Notes under the pieces: generated by a model
Seen by the model: the letters and a program-made list of their open reading frames with translations, nothing else
Databases searched by the model: none
Told to the model about the DNA's origin: nothing
Assembly (NCBI RefSeq): GCF_009617895.1
Contig: NZ_BLAW01000001.1
Span: forward strand, 1,169,001-1,233,000
Direction of reading: 5' to 3'
Source of the DNA: Prolixibacter sp. SD074
Lineage (GTDB): Bacteria > Bacteroidota > Bacteroidia > Bacteroidales > Prolixibacteraceae
DNA: 64,000 nt
Translations under genes and position numbers: made by a program
Shown here: piece by piece, positions 36,177 through 44,007 of the stretch
Layout of the letters: the number at the start of each line of letters is the position of its first letter
How positions within the stretch are numbered: position 1 is the stretch's first letter

Positions 36177-36449
36177 ATGAAAAAAGCATCTGCCCTCTCA
36201 TTCATTGCTCTGTATTTGCTATCCTGCACTACCGGTATCCCACTTTCAAGCGGCCCGCCCGAAAACAATAAAACATACAGAGTACAGTACCTTTTCGAGC
36301 ACGATGGATGCAAAGTGTACCAGTTTCGCGACGATGGGCACTACATCTATTTTACCAACTGCAACGGCGAAACCACCAGCATCGATCAGGACCCTACCAA
36401 AACCACCCGCGTGGCCAACATGATTCGGAATCAATCTTCCGAAAAATAA
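36177..36449 (+). CDS. Small DUF4884-type lipoprotein
   Basis: This 90-residue protein begins with a lipoprotein signal ending at LLSCT (Cys 17). The mature part has PENNKTYRVQYLFEHDGCKVYQF and YIYFTNCNG, the pattern of the DUF4884 family of small Bacteroidota lipoproteins. Two conserved cysteines may form a disulfide. The function is unknown. It is divergent from the ABC transporter, with 43 bases between the starts, and followed by a long perfect hairpin. Confidence 0.8.
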   Translation: MKKASALSFIALYLLSCTTGIPLSSGPPENNKTYRVQYLFEHDGCKVYQFRDDGHYIYFTNCNGETTSIDQDPTKTTRVANMIRNQSSEK

Positions 36450-36458
36450 AACAACCTA

Positions 36459-36487
36459 TCCTGACAGGTTTTCGAAACCTGTCAGGA
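36459..36487. repeat. Long perfect hairpin after the DUF4884 gene
   Basis: The 13-bp arms TCCTGACAGGTTT and AAACCTGTCAGGA (36459-36471, 36475-36487) enclose only three bases. It could end the lipoprotein transcript, but the following T-run is short. It may also be a dispersed intergenic palindrome. Confidence 0.7.
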
Positions 36488-36536
36488 TTTGCTCAATCAA
36501 CGCCCCTGCCCATTAAAAGCACCGCCATTCGCGACC

Positions 36537-36569
36537 GTCCCCTCCCCGCCTGGGGAGGCCGGGTGGGGC
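36537..36569. repeat. Hairpin P2, first copy, at the left edge of the DUF559 array
   Basis: The stem CCTCCCC/GGGGAGG with loop GCCT is followed by a G-rich tail. The same element recurs at 37370-37402 (loop GCCT), 37634-37666, 37898-37930 and 38793-38825 (loop GTTT in the last three). A leader of the form TTAAAAGYRCCGC precedes every copy by about 25 bases. Confidence 0.9.
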
Positions 36570-36721
36570 AAATCTCAAAACGAAACTAATAACATCCTAA
36601 ATATTCATTAAAAGCGCCACGACTGGCAACCTGTCCTCCGCTGGAGGAGGTGGCCGAAGGCCGGAGGAGGATTTTGTAAAAAAAAACATAACTTAATGAT
36701 TCCAAACTAACAAAATCACCA

Positions 36722-37120
36722 ATGGACGAACAGTTATCCTCTAATCTGGGTTATAACAAGAAACTGAAAAACTTTGCCCGGCACATGCGCAAAAAGGGAA
36801 CTAAAGCCGAAGCAGCCCTTTGGAAATATGGCCTAAAAGCTGGGAAAATGAGAGGTTATCAATTCCGCAGACAAAGACCCATCCTCAATTACATCGCCGA
36901 TTTCATGTGCAAAGACTTAAAACTCATCATCGAAGTGGATGGAATAACGCACCACGATGAAGAACAATTGGAGCGTGATAAGCAAAGAGACCATAATTTA
37001 AACAACGCTGGATTTACGGTGCTGCGTCTGACCGATGAAATGGTCCTTAACAGGATGGACTTGGCTTTGACGGAAATTGATAACTGGATAACGCAAAACG
37101 AAGATAATCCGGATACCTAA
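36722..37120 (+). CDS. DUF559 (Vsr-like endonuclease fold) protein, copy 1
   Basis: This 132-residue protein has the N-terminal ARHMRKKGTKAEAALW helix and then the core of the DUF559 domain: QFRRQRPILNYIADF (Asp of the active site), a strand, and LIIEVDGITHH with the ExD pair and a histidine. That is the arrangement of PD-(D/E)XK/very-short-patch-repair nucleases, so a DNA nicking or cleaving activity is expected but unproven for this family. The gene sits between hairpins P1 (50 bases upstream) and P3 (17 bases downstream). It is identical base for base to copy 2, a sign of very recent duplication or gene conversion. Confidence 0.88.
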   Translation: MDEQLSSNLGYNKKLKNFARHMRKKGTKAEAALWKYGLKAGKMRGYQFRRQRPILNYIADFMCKDLKLIIEVDGITHHDEEQLERDKQRDHNLNNAGFTVLRLTDEMVLNRMDLALTEIDNWITQNEDNPDT

Positions 37121-37136
37121 AATCCTCCCCCTTTAA

Positions 37137-37154
37137 TCCCCCTCCAAAGGGGGA
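37137..37154. repeat. Hairpin P3 after DUF559 copy 1
   Basis: The stem TCCCCC/GGGGGA with a 6-nt loop lies 17 bases after the stop codon. The identical element follows the second copy at 38560-38577. It occurs only behind the gene, never in the gene-less units. Confidence 0.85.
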
Positions 37155-37264
37155 CAGTCCGCCAATCAACTGCACGACTAAGCTGCACCAATACCAATTT
37201 GCGACCTAAAGCTCATGCTAAAATATGCCACTTCAGCTGTTAAAAGCGCCGCAGTCCGCAAATA

Positions 37265-38056
37265 TCCTCCGCTGGAGGAGGTGGCCGAAGGCCGGAGGAG
37301 GATTTTGTAATTAACCCCGAAGCCCAAATCTGTCAAACCTGCCCATTAAAAGTACCGCAGCACGCGACCGTCCCCTCCCCGCCTGGGGAGGCCGGGTGGG
37401 GCTATAAAACCACGCCACCCCTGAATAATCCAACTGCACGACTAAGCTTCACCAGTACCAATTTGCGACCTAAAGCTCATGCTAAAATATGCCACTTCAG
37501 CTGTTAAAAACGCCGCAGTCCGCAAATATCCTCCGCTGGAGGAGGTGGCCGAAGGCCGGAGGAGGATTTTGTAATTAACCCCGAAGCCCAAATCTGTCAA
37601 ACCTGCCCATTAAAAGTACCGCAGCACGCGACCGTCCCCTCCCCGTTTGGGGAGGCCGGGTGGGGCTATAAAACCACGCCACCCCTGAATAATCCAACTG
37701 CACGACTAAGCTTCACCAGTACCAATTTGCGACCTAAAGCTCATGCTAAAATATGCCACTTCAGCTGTTAAAAACGCCGCAGTCCGCAAATATCCTCCGC
37801 TGGAGGAGGTGGCCGAAGGCCGGAGGAGGATTTTGTAATTAACCCCGAAGCCCAAATCTGTCAAACCTGCCCATTAAAAGTACCGCAGCACGCGACCGTC
37901 CCCTCCCCGTTTGGGGAGGCCGGGTGGGGCTATAAAACCACGCCACCCCTGAATAATCCAACTGCACGACTAAGCTGCACCAATACCAATTTGCGACCTA
38001 AAGCTCATGCTAAAATATGCCACTTCAGCTGTTAAAAACGCCGCAGTCCGCAAATA
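37265..38056. repeat. Three tandem 264-bp repeat units of the DUF559 array
   Basis: Units begin at 37265, 37529 and 37793 and the next P1 is at 38057, an exact 264-base spacing; one more unit runs 38688-38951. Each unit holds hairpin P1 (38 bases; stems CCTCC/GGAGG and GGCC/GGCC), a 67-base link, hairpin P2, a short link and the 98-base spacer S. P1 copies are at 36634, 37265, 37529, 37793, 38057, 38688 and 38952. No coding sequence is present in the units. Confidence 0.95.
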
Positions 38057-38144
38057 TCCTCCGCTGGAGGAGGTGGCCGAAGGCCGGAGGAGGATTTTGT
38101 AAAAAAAAACATAACTTAATGATTCCAAACTAACAAAATCACCA

Positions 38145-38543
38145 ATGGACGAACAGTTATCCTCTAATCTGGGTTATAACAAGAAACTGAAAAACTTTGC
38201 CCGGCACATGCGCAAAAAGGGAACTAAAGCCGAAGCAGCCCTTTGGAAATATGGCCTAAAAGCTGGGAAAATGAGAGGTTATCAATTCCGCAGACAAAGA
38301 CCCATCCTCAATTACATCGCCGATTTCATGTGCAAAGACTTAAAACTCATCATCGAAGTGGATGGAATAACGCACCACGATGAAGAACAATTGGAGCGTG
38401 ATAAGCAAAGAGACCATAATTTAAACAACGCTGGATTTACGGTGCTGCGTCTGACCGATGAAATGGTCCTTAACAGGATGGACTTGGCTTTGACGGAAAT
38501 TGATAACTGGATAACGCAAAACGAAGATAATCCGGATACCTAA
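38145..38543 (+). CDS. DUF559 (Vsr-like endonuclease fold) protein, copy 2
   Basis: This gene is identical in DNA and protein to the copy at 36722-37120 and sits in the same context: hairpin P1 at 38057-38094, an A-rich leader, the gene, and hairpin P3 at 38560-38577. The active-site candidates are the Asp of IADF and the Glu/Asp of IEVDG. A gene kept identical to its neighbour while the surrounding repeats show small differences suggests it was copied recently together with its borders. The protein has no signal peptide or membrane segment and should act in the cytoplasm on DNA. Confidence 0.88.
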   Translation: MDEQLSSNLGYNKKLKNFARHMRKKGTKAEAALWKYGLKAGKMRGYQFRRQRPILNYIADFMCKDLKLIIEVDGITHHDEEQLERDKQRDHNLNNAGFTVLRLTDEMVLNRMDLALTEIDNWITQNEDNPDT

Positions 38544-38559
38544 AATCCTCCCCCTTTAA

Positions 38560-38577
38560 TCCCCCTCCAAAGGGGGA
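38560..38577. repeat. Hairpin P3 after DUF559 copy 2
   Basis: Same stem and loop as the element at 37137-37154. Confidence 0.85.
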
Positions 38578-39008
38578 CAGTCCGCCAATCAACTGCACGA
38601 CTAAGCTGCACCAATACCAATTTGCGACCTAAAGCTCATGCTAAAATATGCCACTTCAGCTGTTAAAAGCGCCGCAGTCCGCAAATATCCTCCGCTGGAG
38701 GAGGTGGCCGAAGGCCGGAGGAGGATTTTGTAATTAACCCCGAAGCCCAAATCTGTCAAACCTGCCCATTAAAAGTACCGCAGCACGCGACCGTCCCCTC
38801 CCCGTTTGGGGAGGCCGGGTGGGGCTATAAAACCACGCCACCCCTGAATAATCCAACTGCACGACTAAGCTTCACCAGTACCAATTTGCGACCTAAAGCT
38901 CATGCTAAAATATGCCACTTCAGCTGTTAAAAACGCCGCAGTCCGCAAATATCCTCCGCTGGAGGAGGTGGCCGAAGGCCGGAGGAGGATTTTGTAATTA
39001 ACCCCGAA

Positions 39009-39145
39009 ACTCACCGTTACGGGATGAGGAAGTTGGTACATCGGTTATGCAGCCGGCACAACAGGGACGAGTGTGCGAGCGTGTATGACAGGCAAATCAG
39101 GTGTTTCCCGGTATTCGCATTGACCCATTACCGGAACCAAAATCC
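39009..39145. other. Gene-free link between the DUF559 array and the second 41-bp array
   Basis: I see no gene, hairpin or repeat that stands out here. Confidence 0.5.
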
Positions 39146-39555
39146 CGATCTAAAAATTTTTGGGAAGCAATCCCACCGTATTTTTTCGATCTAAAAACTT
39201 TGAGGGAGCCCTTCTGTTGTATTTTTTCGATCTAAAACGATTGAGGGAGCCCGCCCACCGTATTTTTCCGATCTAAAAATTTTGAGGGAACGATCCGATT
39301 GTCGTTTTCCGATCTAAAAACTTTGAGGGAACTCTTCCGTTGAATTTTTCCCATCTAAAACGTTTTAGGGAGCGATCGCGTTGCAATTTACCGCCCTCAA
39401 CGGTTTTAGGAGCAATATTTACTCCGGAAGTCCGGCCAAAAAATTTTCAGATTAGAAATCTACACGGGTTGTTCGCCCTCAAACGTTTCAGGTTAGCGAT
39501 CGGCTTCGGGCGGGCGCCCTAAAAGTCCTGGGGGCCAATGTCGACGGCTGAAAAG
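39146..39555. repeat. Degenerate 41-bp tandem repeat array (about ten units)
   Basis: Units start with CGATCTAAAA or relatives (CCATCTAAAA, CGCCCTCAA, CGCCCTAAAA) at 39146, 39187, 39228, 39269, 39310, 39351, 39392, 39433, 39474 and 39515. The spacing is 41 bases without exception although the sequences have diverged strongly. The shared core is TCTAAAANTTTTGAGGGAGC. Units are well kept on the left and decay to the right. No protein is plausible across it. The remaining bases up to 39780 show no gene. Confidence 0.85.
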
Positions 39556-39780
39556 CTACCTCAAAGCCATGGGGCGCGAAATTCAGCGCGATTTTGCCGG
39601 CCGGGCATCCCGGGGGACAAAAAACCACCGCCAAATTCCTGATCGTTCTTTTTTGGGGACAGGTTCTGTTCTTACAATTCAGGTATTCAAACTGCCCGGC
39701 TTTTTAATTCCCGTTACATTTCCTAATTTTACCGTCCGCCGGAAGTCAACATCAAATTTCGAGAACAGAAGAGAATAAGC

Positions 39781-40263
39781 ATGGAGGTTAGCTACCGCTT
39801 AATAGCACCTAATGACAATGCGCCGTTGGCGGAAATGATTCGGAAAGTATTCCGGGAATTCAAAATCGATCGTCCGGGCACCGTTTACACCGATCCCACT
39901 ACCGATCACCTGTACGAGCTTTTCCAGGTACCGAAAGCAGAATATCGGATTGCCGGGGCCAACAGTGAAATTGTTGGCGGATGCGGCATCTACCCTTCCA
40001 ACGGTTTGCCGGAAGGATGCGCCGAGTTGGTAAAATTCTACGTCGCGGCGCCGGTACGCGGGACAGGAATCGGCAAGCAATTGATGGCACAATGCATCGA
40101 TTCGGCCCGCAAACAGGGCTACCAACAACTCTATCTCGAATCACTTCCCGAACTGGAAAAGGCTGTAGGCATGTATGAAAAGGCAGGCTTCCGCCGATTG
40201 AAACAACCCATCGGCGATACGGGCCATTACGCCTGCACCGTATGGATGCTAAAGGATTTATAA
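39781..40263 (+). CDS. GNAT-family N-acetyltransferase
   Basis: A 160-residue GNAT fold. The acetyl-CoA-binding motif A reads VKFYVAAPVRGTGIGKQLMAQCI (~83-105) with the RGTGIG pyrophosphate loop, followed by LYLESLPELEKAVGMYEKAGF, the usual motif B. It transfers an acetyl group from acetyl-CoA to an amine; the substrate (small molecule or protein) is unknown. It is the first gene after the repeat region and stands alone. Confidence 0.88.
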   Translation: MEVSYRLIAPNDNAPLAEMIRKVFREFKIDRPGTVYTDPTTDHLYELFQVPKAEYRIAGANSEIVGGCGIYPSNGLPEGCAELVKFYVAAPVRGTGIGKQLMAQCIDSARKQGYQQLYLESLPELEKAVGMYEKAGFRRLKQPIGDTGHYACTVWMLKDL

Positions 40264-40395
40264 ATTTTGTTTCCTAAGATTTAAGAGGAGTTTTACTGAT
40301 TATGATAATATTTTACTAATTTCAGCAGGTTAGAATCCATTTATCCAAGATGGTTATCCAGACAGAAAAACTGACCACTAAATTATTATCGGACC

Positions 40396-40977
40396 ATGGC
40401 TAAAATCAAATTAGAATTCGAAAAACTCACCATTCTTCGTCCCAAAGAGCGCTGGCAGCTCTATTTTGTTATCGTAGCAGAACATCCCGAAGACCACGAC
40501 AAGATGGTGCTCACCACCACTCCCGAGCCGTACATCAAACTCACCCCCCGCCAGAAAAACGTACTGAGTTTTGTTCCGGAAGCATCAGATGATGGCACTG
40601 ACGGTTTGTTTGTCCTCGAACGGGAAATGCCCAAAGATCGGCGGATTAAGGTACGCGTATACCTGCGTCACTGCCGGAAGCATACCCGCAGTACCGGCGA
40701 AACGCTTCTACAGGTAAAAGGCAGGTTGGGCAAACATGCCTTCGATATCGTAGGCGATATGCTGGGTGCAGGCGCATTGCCCTGGCTGGTGATTTCAAAA
40801 GAGGCGCTGCCACTGATTGGCGGCATTCTGCGGAGCATCAAAGACCGCGATTTCGGCTTTGTGTCGATGGACGAAGAGTTTGACGAGGAATTTGAGACAC
40901 AAACGGAACTCGACCGCATGAATAACTTCTCCACCGGCGACGCACGCATCGTCTGGAGTTGGTCGGTTGACGAATGA
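40396..40977 (+). CDS. Hypothetical protein with C2-like N-terminal half
   Basis: I do not recognise this 193-residue protein. The first ~110 residues alternate hydrophobic and polar residues as in a beta-sandwich (KIKLEFEKLTIL, WQLYFVIVAEHP, IKVRVYLRHC), loosely like a C2 domain. A short hydrophobic stretch (GALPWLVISKEALPLIGGI) and a strongly acidic segment (SMDEEFDEEFETQTE) follow. There is no signal peptide. It converges on the lysine cluster with a shared terminator. Composition is like its neighbours, and the even codon use makes it a real gene. Confidence 0.7.
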   Translation: MAKIKLEFEKLTILRPKERWQLYFVIVAEHPEDHDKMVLTTTPEPYIKLTPRQKNVLSFVPEASDDGTDGLFVLEREMPKDRRIKVRVYLRHCRKHTRSTGETLLQVKGRLGKHAFDIVGDMLGAGALPWLVISKEALPLIGGILRSIKDRDFGFVSMDEEFDEEFETQTELDRMNNFSTGDARIVWSWSVDE

Positions 40978-40989
40978 TTCCCAAAAAAT

Positions 40990-41045
40990 AAAAGCTCATA
41001 CTTTGACCGTTTCGTCCAAAACGGGAGGTCAAAATCTGAGCTTTT
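40990..41045. terminator. Bidirectional terminator with nested stems
   Basis: The outer arms AAAAGCTCA/TGAGCTTTT (40990-40998, 41037-41045) enclose a second perfect stem TTTGACC/GGTCAAA (41002-41008, 41027-41033). T-runs follow on both strands. It ends both the hypothetical gene and the nine-gene lysine cluster. Confidence 0.85.
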
Positions 41046-41057
41046 CAATAGTAGTAG

Positions 41058-42386
41058 CTATCCTTCTTTCTCAACGAAAGCGATGCCGTAACTTTCCAAT
41101 TCATTCAGCACCGGCCCGTAAATCTCTTTCCTGTTGGGAATGTGCACGCCTGTTAGGGCGATTTGCCCGGTCATGACCATTTTGGTGGCTATAGCCAATG
41201 ACAAGCCTACGGTCTTCGACATGGCCGTGTGTACACTATCCTCGCCCAGTACCACCATCGAAGAAGTCATTGTCACCGGATGGGAATCACCGTTTCGATT
41301 GTAAAGCAATTTGTGCCACATCACTACCATGTCCTTATCGTCGGGTTCCATTTTCCATTTCTCCGAAAGGATATGTTCCATAATCTGCGCAGGAGTAGCC
41401 CGCTCCAGGCCAATTTTTTTGTCACTGAACAGCTCCAGATATTCCAGTTTGTCAATAATATCGGAATCCTGATCGATGTGCATGTAGTGATACAGCTTCA
41501 ATCGCACCGCTGCTTCGGCATAATAGAGAAACGAGTTGATGAACTCCTTGTAGGTCATGTTCCCGGTATTCTCCATAAAATACGTATCATCGGTAGCACC
41601 CAGTTGCACAAAAATATCCCATGCGCGGCAATATCCGGGCCGTCGCAATGTTCCCCTATAAACAGTAGGCACGCCCTGCAGGTTATACTTGTCGATGTAC
41701 TTCAACGAATCGCGGTTGGCATAGCCTTCAAACTTTCCGAAGCCTTCAATATCGATTACTTCGGTACGCCGGAAAAGACGGTTGTACGGGATGTACTTGT
41801 ATTTTCCTTCCTGAAGGAATTTGGCTGGTCCTCCCTGTCCTGCCACCACCACATTACGTGGGTTCCAGGTGAATTTATAATTCCACGGATTGTTATCCGA
41901 TTCGGGTGCGACCAGTCCCCCGGTAAACGATTCAAAATCGGTGATGGCATGTCCTTCGCTTTTCACCCGGTCAATCAGCCGCATCGCCGACATGTGATCA
42001 ATCCCCGGGTCAACGCCCATCTCGTTCAGGAAGAGTAAGCCTTTCGCCTTCACTTCCGCATCCAGATCGTTCAGTTCGTCAGACACGTAAGAAGCTGTTA
42101 GCAATGACTTACCAAATTTGAGACAGGTCAGCGCCACCACCTGATGCAAACGGGCCGGCAGCATCGATACTACGATGTCTGCTTGTTCTATTTCCAGGTT
42201 CCGTTGCTCTTCATCGAACACATTAAAGGCAATGGCGCGGGTTGGCGGCGCTATCTTATCGTTCACCAGGTTGATATCCTGGTCACCGACCGTGATTTTC
42301 CAACTGTAAGTAGGCGCCTGCTCTTCCATATACCGGATCAGCGTAGCGGACGAACGCCCGGCACCAATGATGAATACTTTTTTCAT
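41058..42386 (-). CDS. Saccharopine dehydrogenase (glutamate-forming type)
   Basis: The protein oxidises saccharopine to aminoadipate semialdehyde and glutamate. It begins with a Rossmann fold (MKKVFIIGAGRSSATLIRYM) and has the saccharopine-reductase C-terminal domain (FLNEMGVDPGIDHMSAMRLID, ESFTGGLVAPESDNNPW, RGTLRRPGYCRAW). At 442 residues it corresponds to the SDH half of the bifunctional animal/plant LKR/SDH. I chose the ATG at 42386, which opens the nucleotide-binding strand; the frame is open 10 codons further up. It is the last gene of the cluster, 169 bases behind the LKR gene. Confidence 0.88.
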   Translation of the reverse strand: MKKVFIIGAGRSSATLIRYMEEQAPTYSWKITVGDQDINLVNDKIAPPTRAIAFNVFDEEQRNLEIEQADIVVSMLPARLHQVVALTCLKFGKSLLTASYVSDELNDLDAEVKAKGLLFLNEMGVDPGIDHMSAMRLIDRVKSEGHAITDFESFTGGLVAPESDNNPWNYKFTWNPRNVVVAGQGGPAKFLQEGKYKYIPYNRLFRRTEVIDIEGFGKFEGYANRDSLKYIDKYNLQGVPTVYRGTLRRPGYCRAWDIFVQLGATDDTYFMENTGNMTYKEFINSFLYYAEAAVRLKLYHYMHIDQDSDIIDKLEYLELFSDKKIGLERATPAQIMEHILSEKWKMEPDDKDMVVMWHKLLYNRNGDSHPVTMTSSMVVLGEDSVHTAMSKTVGLSLAIATKMVMTGQIALTGVHIPNRKEIYGPVLNELESYGIAFVEKEG

Positions 42387-42555
42387 ACTAAAAAAAACAA
42401 TAAATATTAGAACCAAGATTTTAGACTCCAGACATTAGAATAAAGATTTCAGACCACAGCCTTTACGTGGAATGGAATTCTCCCACTCTCCCTTTCTCCT
42501 ATTCTCCCCATCTCACGTTCTCGTCTTCACACTTTCGCACACTCTCACTTTCTTG

Positions 42556-43761
42556 TCAGGAATTCACCCAATCCCCGAGGTATTTATATCGTTCTGTTAG
42601 CTTTCCTTTTTCGGTAATCGTGGCCCGTTGAACAATGCCTTCAGAATCGTCTCCCAATAAATAAGGCAACACCCGATTGATAAGGTTTTCACCAAAATCG
42701 ACAGAAGCATCGCGCGGCAACTCGGCCGGCAAATTATCCACCGACATCACCGTAATATTTTTCGGGTTGATAAAAGCTACTTCTTCCTGTTCCGTTACCG
42801 GATTGTATCCATAAAACGGCTCATCGATAGTAGTCGCCCGCAAAGTAGACGGGATAGAACCTTTGATGTCGCAGGTAATGTCAGAAATCACTTTAATGCG
42901 GAAATCCGGGCCACGCATATCTTCCGGGGTAAATAATACCGGCGCATTGGGATCCCAGTAGGCAGCCGAAATGAGCAAATCGGTGGTCCGGGCAAACCGG
43001 AGGAAATTACCTTCGTACGCCGTTGGATTTTTCACAAAATCTCCAAAATCAAAAACGCTGCCATCCTTGCGTTTATTGTAAGCATCGGGTTCGAGTTGCA
43101 CATACACCGGTTGGTCAACATGTTCGGTAGCCAGGTATTCGTCGATACTTACCTTGCGAACCTTGATTTCATCCAACATCTCCATCACGCCGTGCGTAAC
43201 GCGACCACCGCCGGTGATAGCGATTTTCAACGGAGGAAGTCCCAGTTTCCGCGCTTCGGCTTTCATCTCAGCCAAATCGTGGCATTCATATGCCGGCTTC
43301 GGTTCGGGCAACTCATGACGGATAGTCAGGGCGCGCAAGCCTTTGTAGGTTCCTACCAGTCCGGCAAAACGTCCAAAGCCAATCACGCGCATGCCATTCG
43401 GCCCGGTCAGCACTTCATAATCGACCAATCGTATGCGCTTTCGCAGAATCTCCTGAAGAAGTTTTTTGTTGTACGGTTGTTTTTTGATGGTATGAGAAAA
43501 AAACAGATACGTTTTATCTTCCATCAAATCGGCCATCGGTACCTCTTTTACTCCCATCAGAATATCACAATCGCTCAAATCGGGGCTCATGGAAATACCG
43601 GCATTCAGATAGTCGCTATCCGGAAAACACCGGATGGGACTCGGCTGAACCGTTAATTCCACTTGCTGGAAACGCTTTTTAATTTCGAGACATTGTTGGG
43701 CAGAAAAGGGCACGCGCCGATCGGGCGGTACTTTACCTTCTTTCAGGATACCTAGCTTCAT
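42556..43761 (-). CDS. Lysine-ketoglutarate reductase (saccharopine-forming, LYS1/AlaDH-fold)
   Basis: The N-terminal domain is of the alanine-dehydrogenase/transhydrogenase type (LGILKEGKVPPDRRVPFSA, then YLFFSHTIKKQPYNKKLLQ and RLVDYEVLT). A Rossmann domain follows (LKIAITGGGRVTHGVMEML). The sequence matches the LKR part of eukaryotic LKR/SDH and yeast Lys1 relatives, which condense lysine with 2-oxoglutarate using NAD(P)H. It is 401 residues, a free-standing version. It lies between the aldehyde dehydrogenase and SDH genes, so the split pair is encoded together. The direction (degradation) is inferred from the aldehyde dehydrogenase. Confidence 0.85.
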   Translation of the reverse strand: MKLGILKEGKVPPDRRVPFSAQQCLEIKKRFQQVELTVQPSPIRCFPDSDYLNAGISMSPDLSDCDILMGVKEVPMADLMEDKTYLFFSHTIKKQPYNKKLLQEILRKRIRLVDYEVLTGPNGMRVIGFGRFAGLVGTYKGLRALTIRHELPEPKPAYECHDLAEMKAEARKLGLPPLKIAITGGGRVTHGVMEMLDEIKVRKVSIDEYLATEHVDQPVYVQLEPDAYNKRKDGSVFDFGDFVKNPTAYEGNFLRFARTTDLLISAAYWDPNAPVLFTPEDMRGPDFRIKVISDITCDIKGSIPSTLRATTIDEPFYGYNPVTEQEEVAFINPKNITVMSVDNLPAELPRDASVDFGENLINRVLPYLLGDDSEGIVQRATITEKGKLTERYKYLGDWVNS

Positions 43762-44007
43762 TCGCGGAAAATTTAATCAATTAATAAAAAGTTTGAACCG
43801 GAATTAATCGATACGTACAGGTTCTATCAGCAGATTTTGGAAAATCCCCTTCAAGATAAGAAAATATGCGCTGCTTATCATATTGAAAGCAACTTTCGAT
43901 ACAACTACACCCATTTGTAAACCGGCGGCAGTACAGAAAATCAACTGAACCATTCATCAAACTTCCTGCCTGCCGTCCGGTTACGACACCAACGAACTTG
44001 TCAAATG

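Larger units (their letters stand above)
36634..37585. repeat. Copy A of a ~950-bp direct duplication carrying a DUF559 gene
   Basis: This segment recurs at 38057-39008, 1423 bases to the right, with only a few changes (for example the P2 loop GCCT becomes GTTT). It contains hairpin P1 (36634-36671), an A-rich leader, the DUF559 gene, hairpin P3, spacer S-1, P1 again (37265-37302), P2 and spacer S-2, and ends after a further P1. Confidence 0.9.
38057..39008. repeat. Copy B of the ~950-bp duplication
   Basis: This is the counterpart of 36634-37585. Identity is lost at about 39008, shortly after the last P1 hairpin (38952-38989), where unique sequence begins. Confidence 0.9.

Noticed and set aside
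36459..36487. Attachment site or IS end
   Set aside because: A perfect hairpin with a three-base centre, no target duplication and no transposase nearby; a terminator or intergenic palindrome is simpler.
37265..39008. CRISPR-like array
   Set aside because: The 264-bp units are repeated as a whole, including the spacer, and the spacers are not unique. No cas gene is present.
39146..39555. CRISPR array of 41-bp units
   Set aside because: There is no alternation of constant repeat and unique spacer; the whole unit decays gradually.
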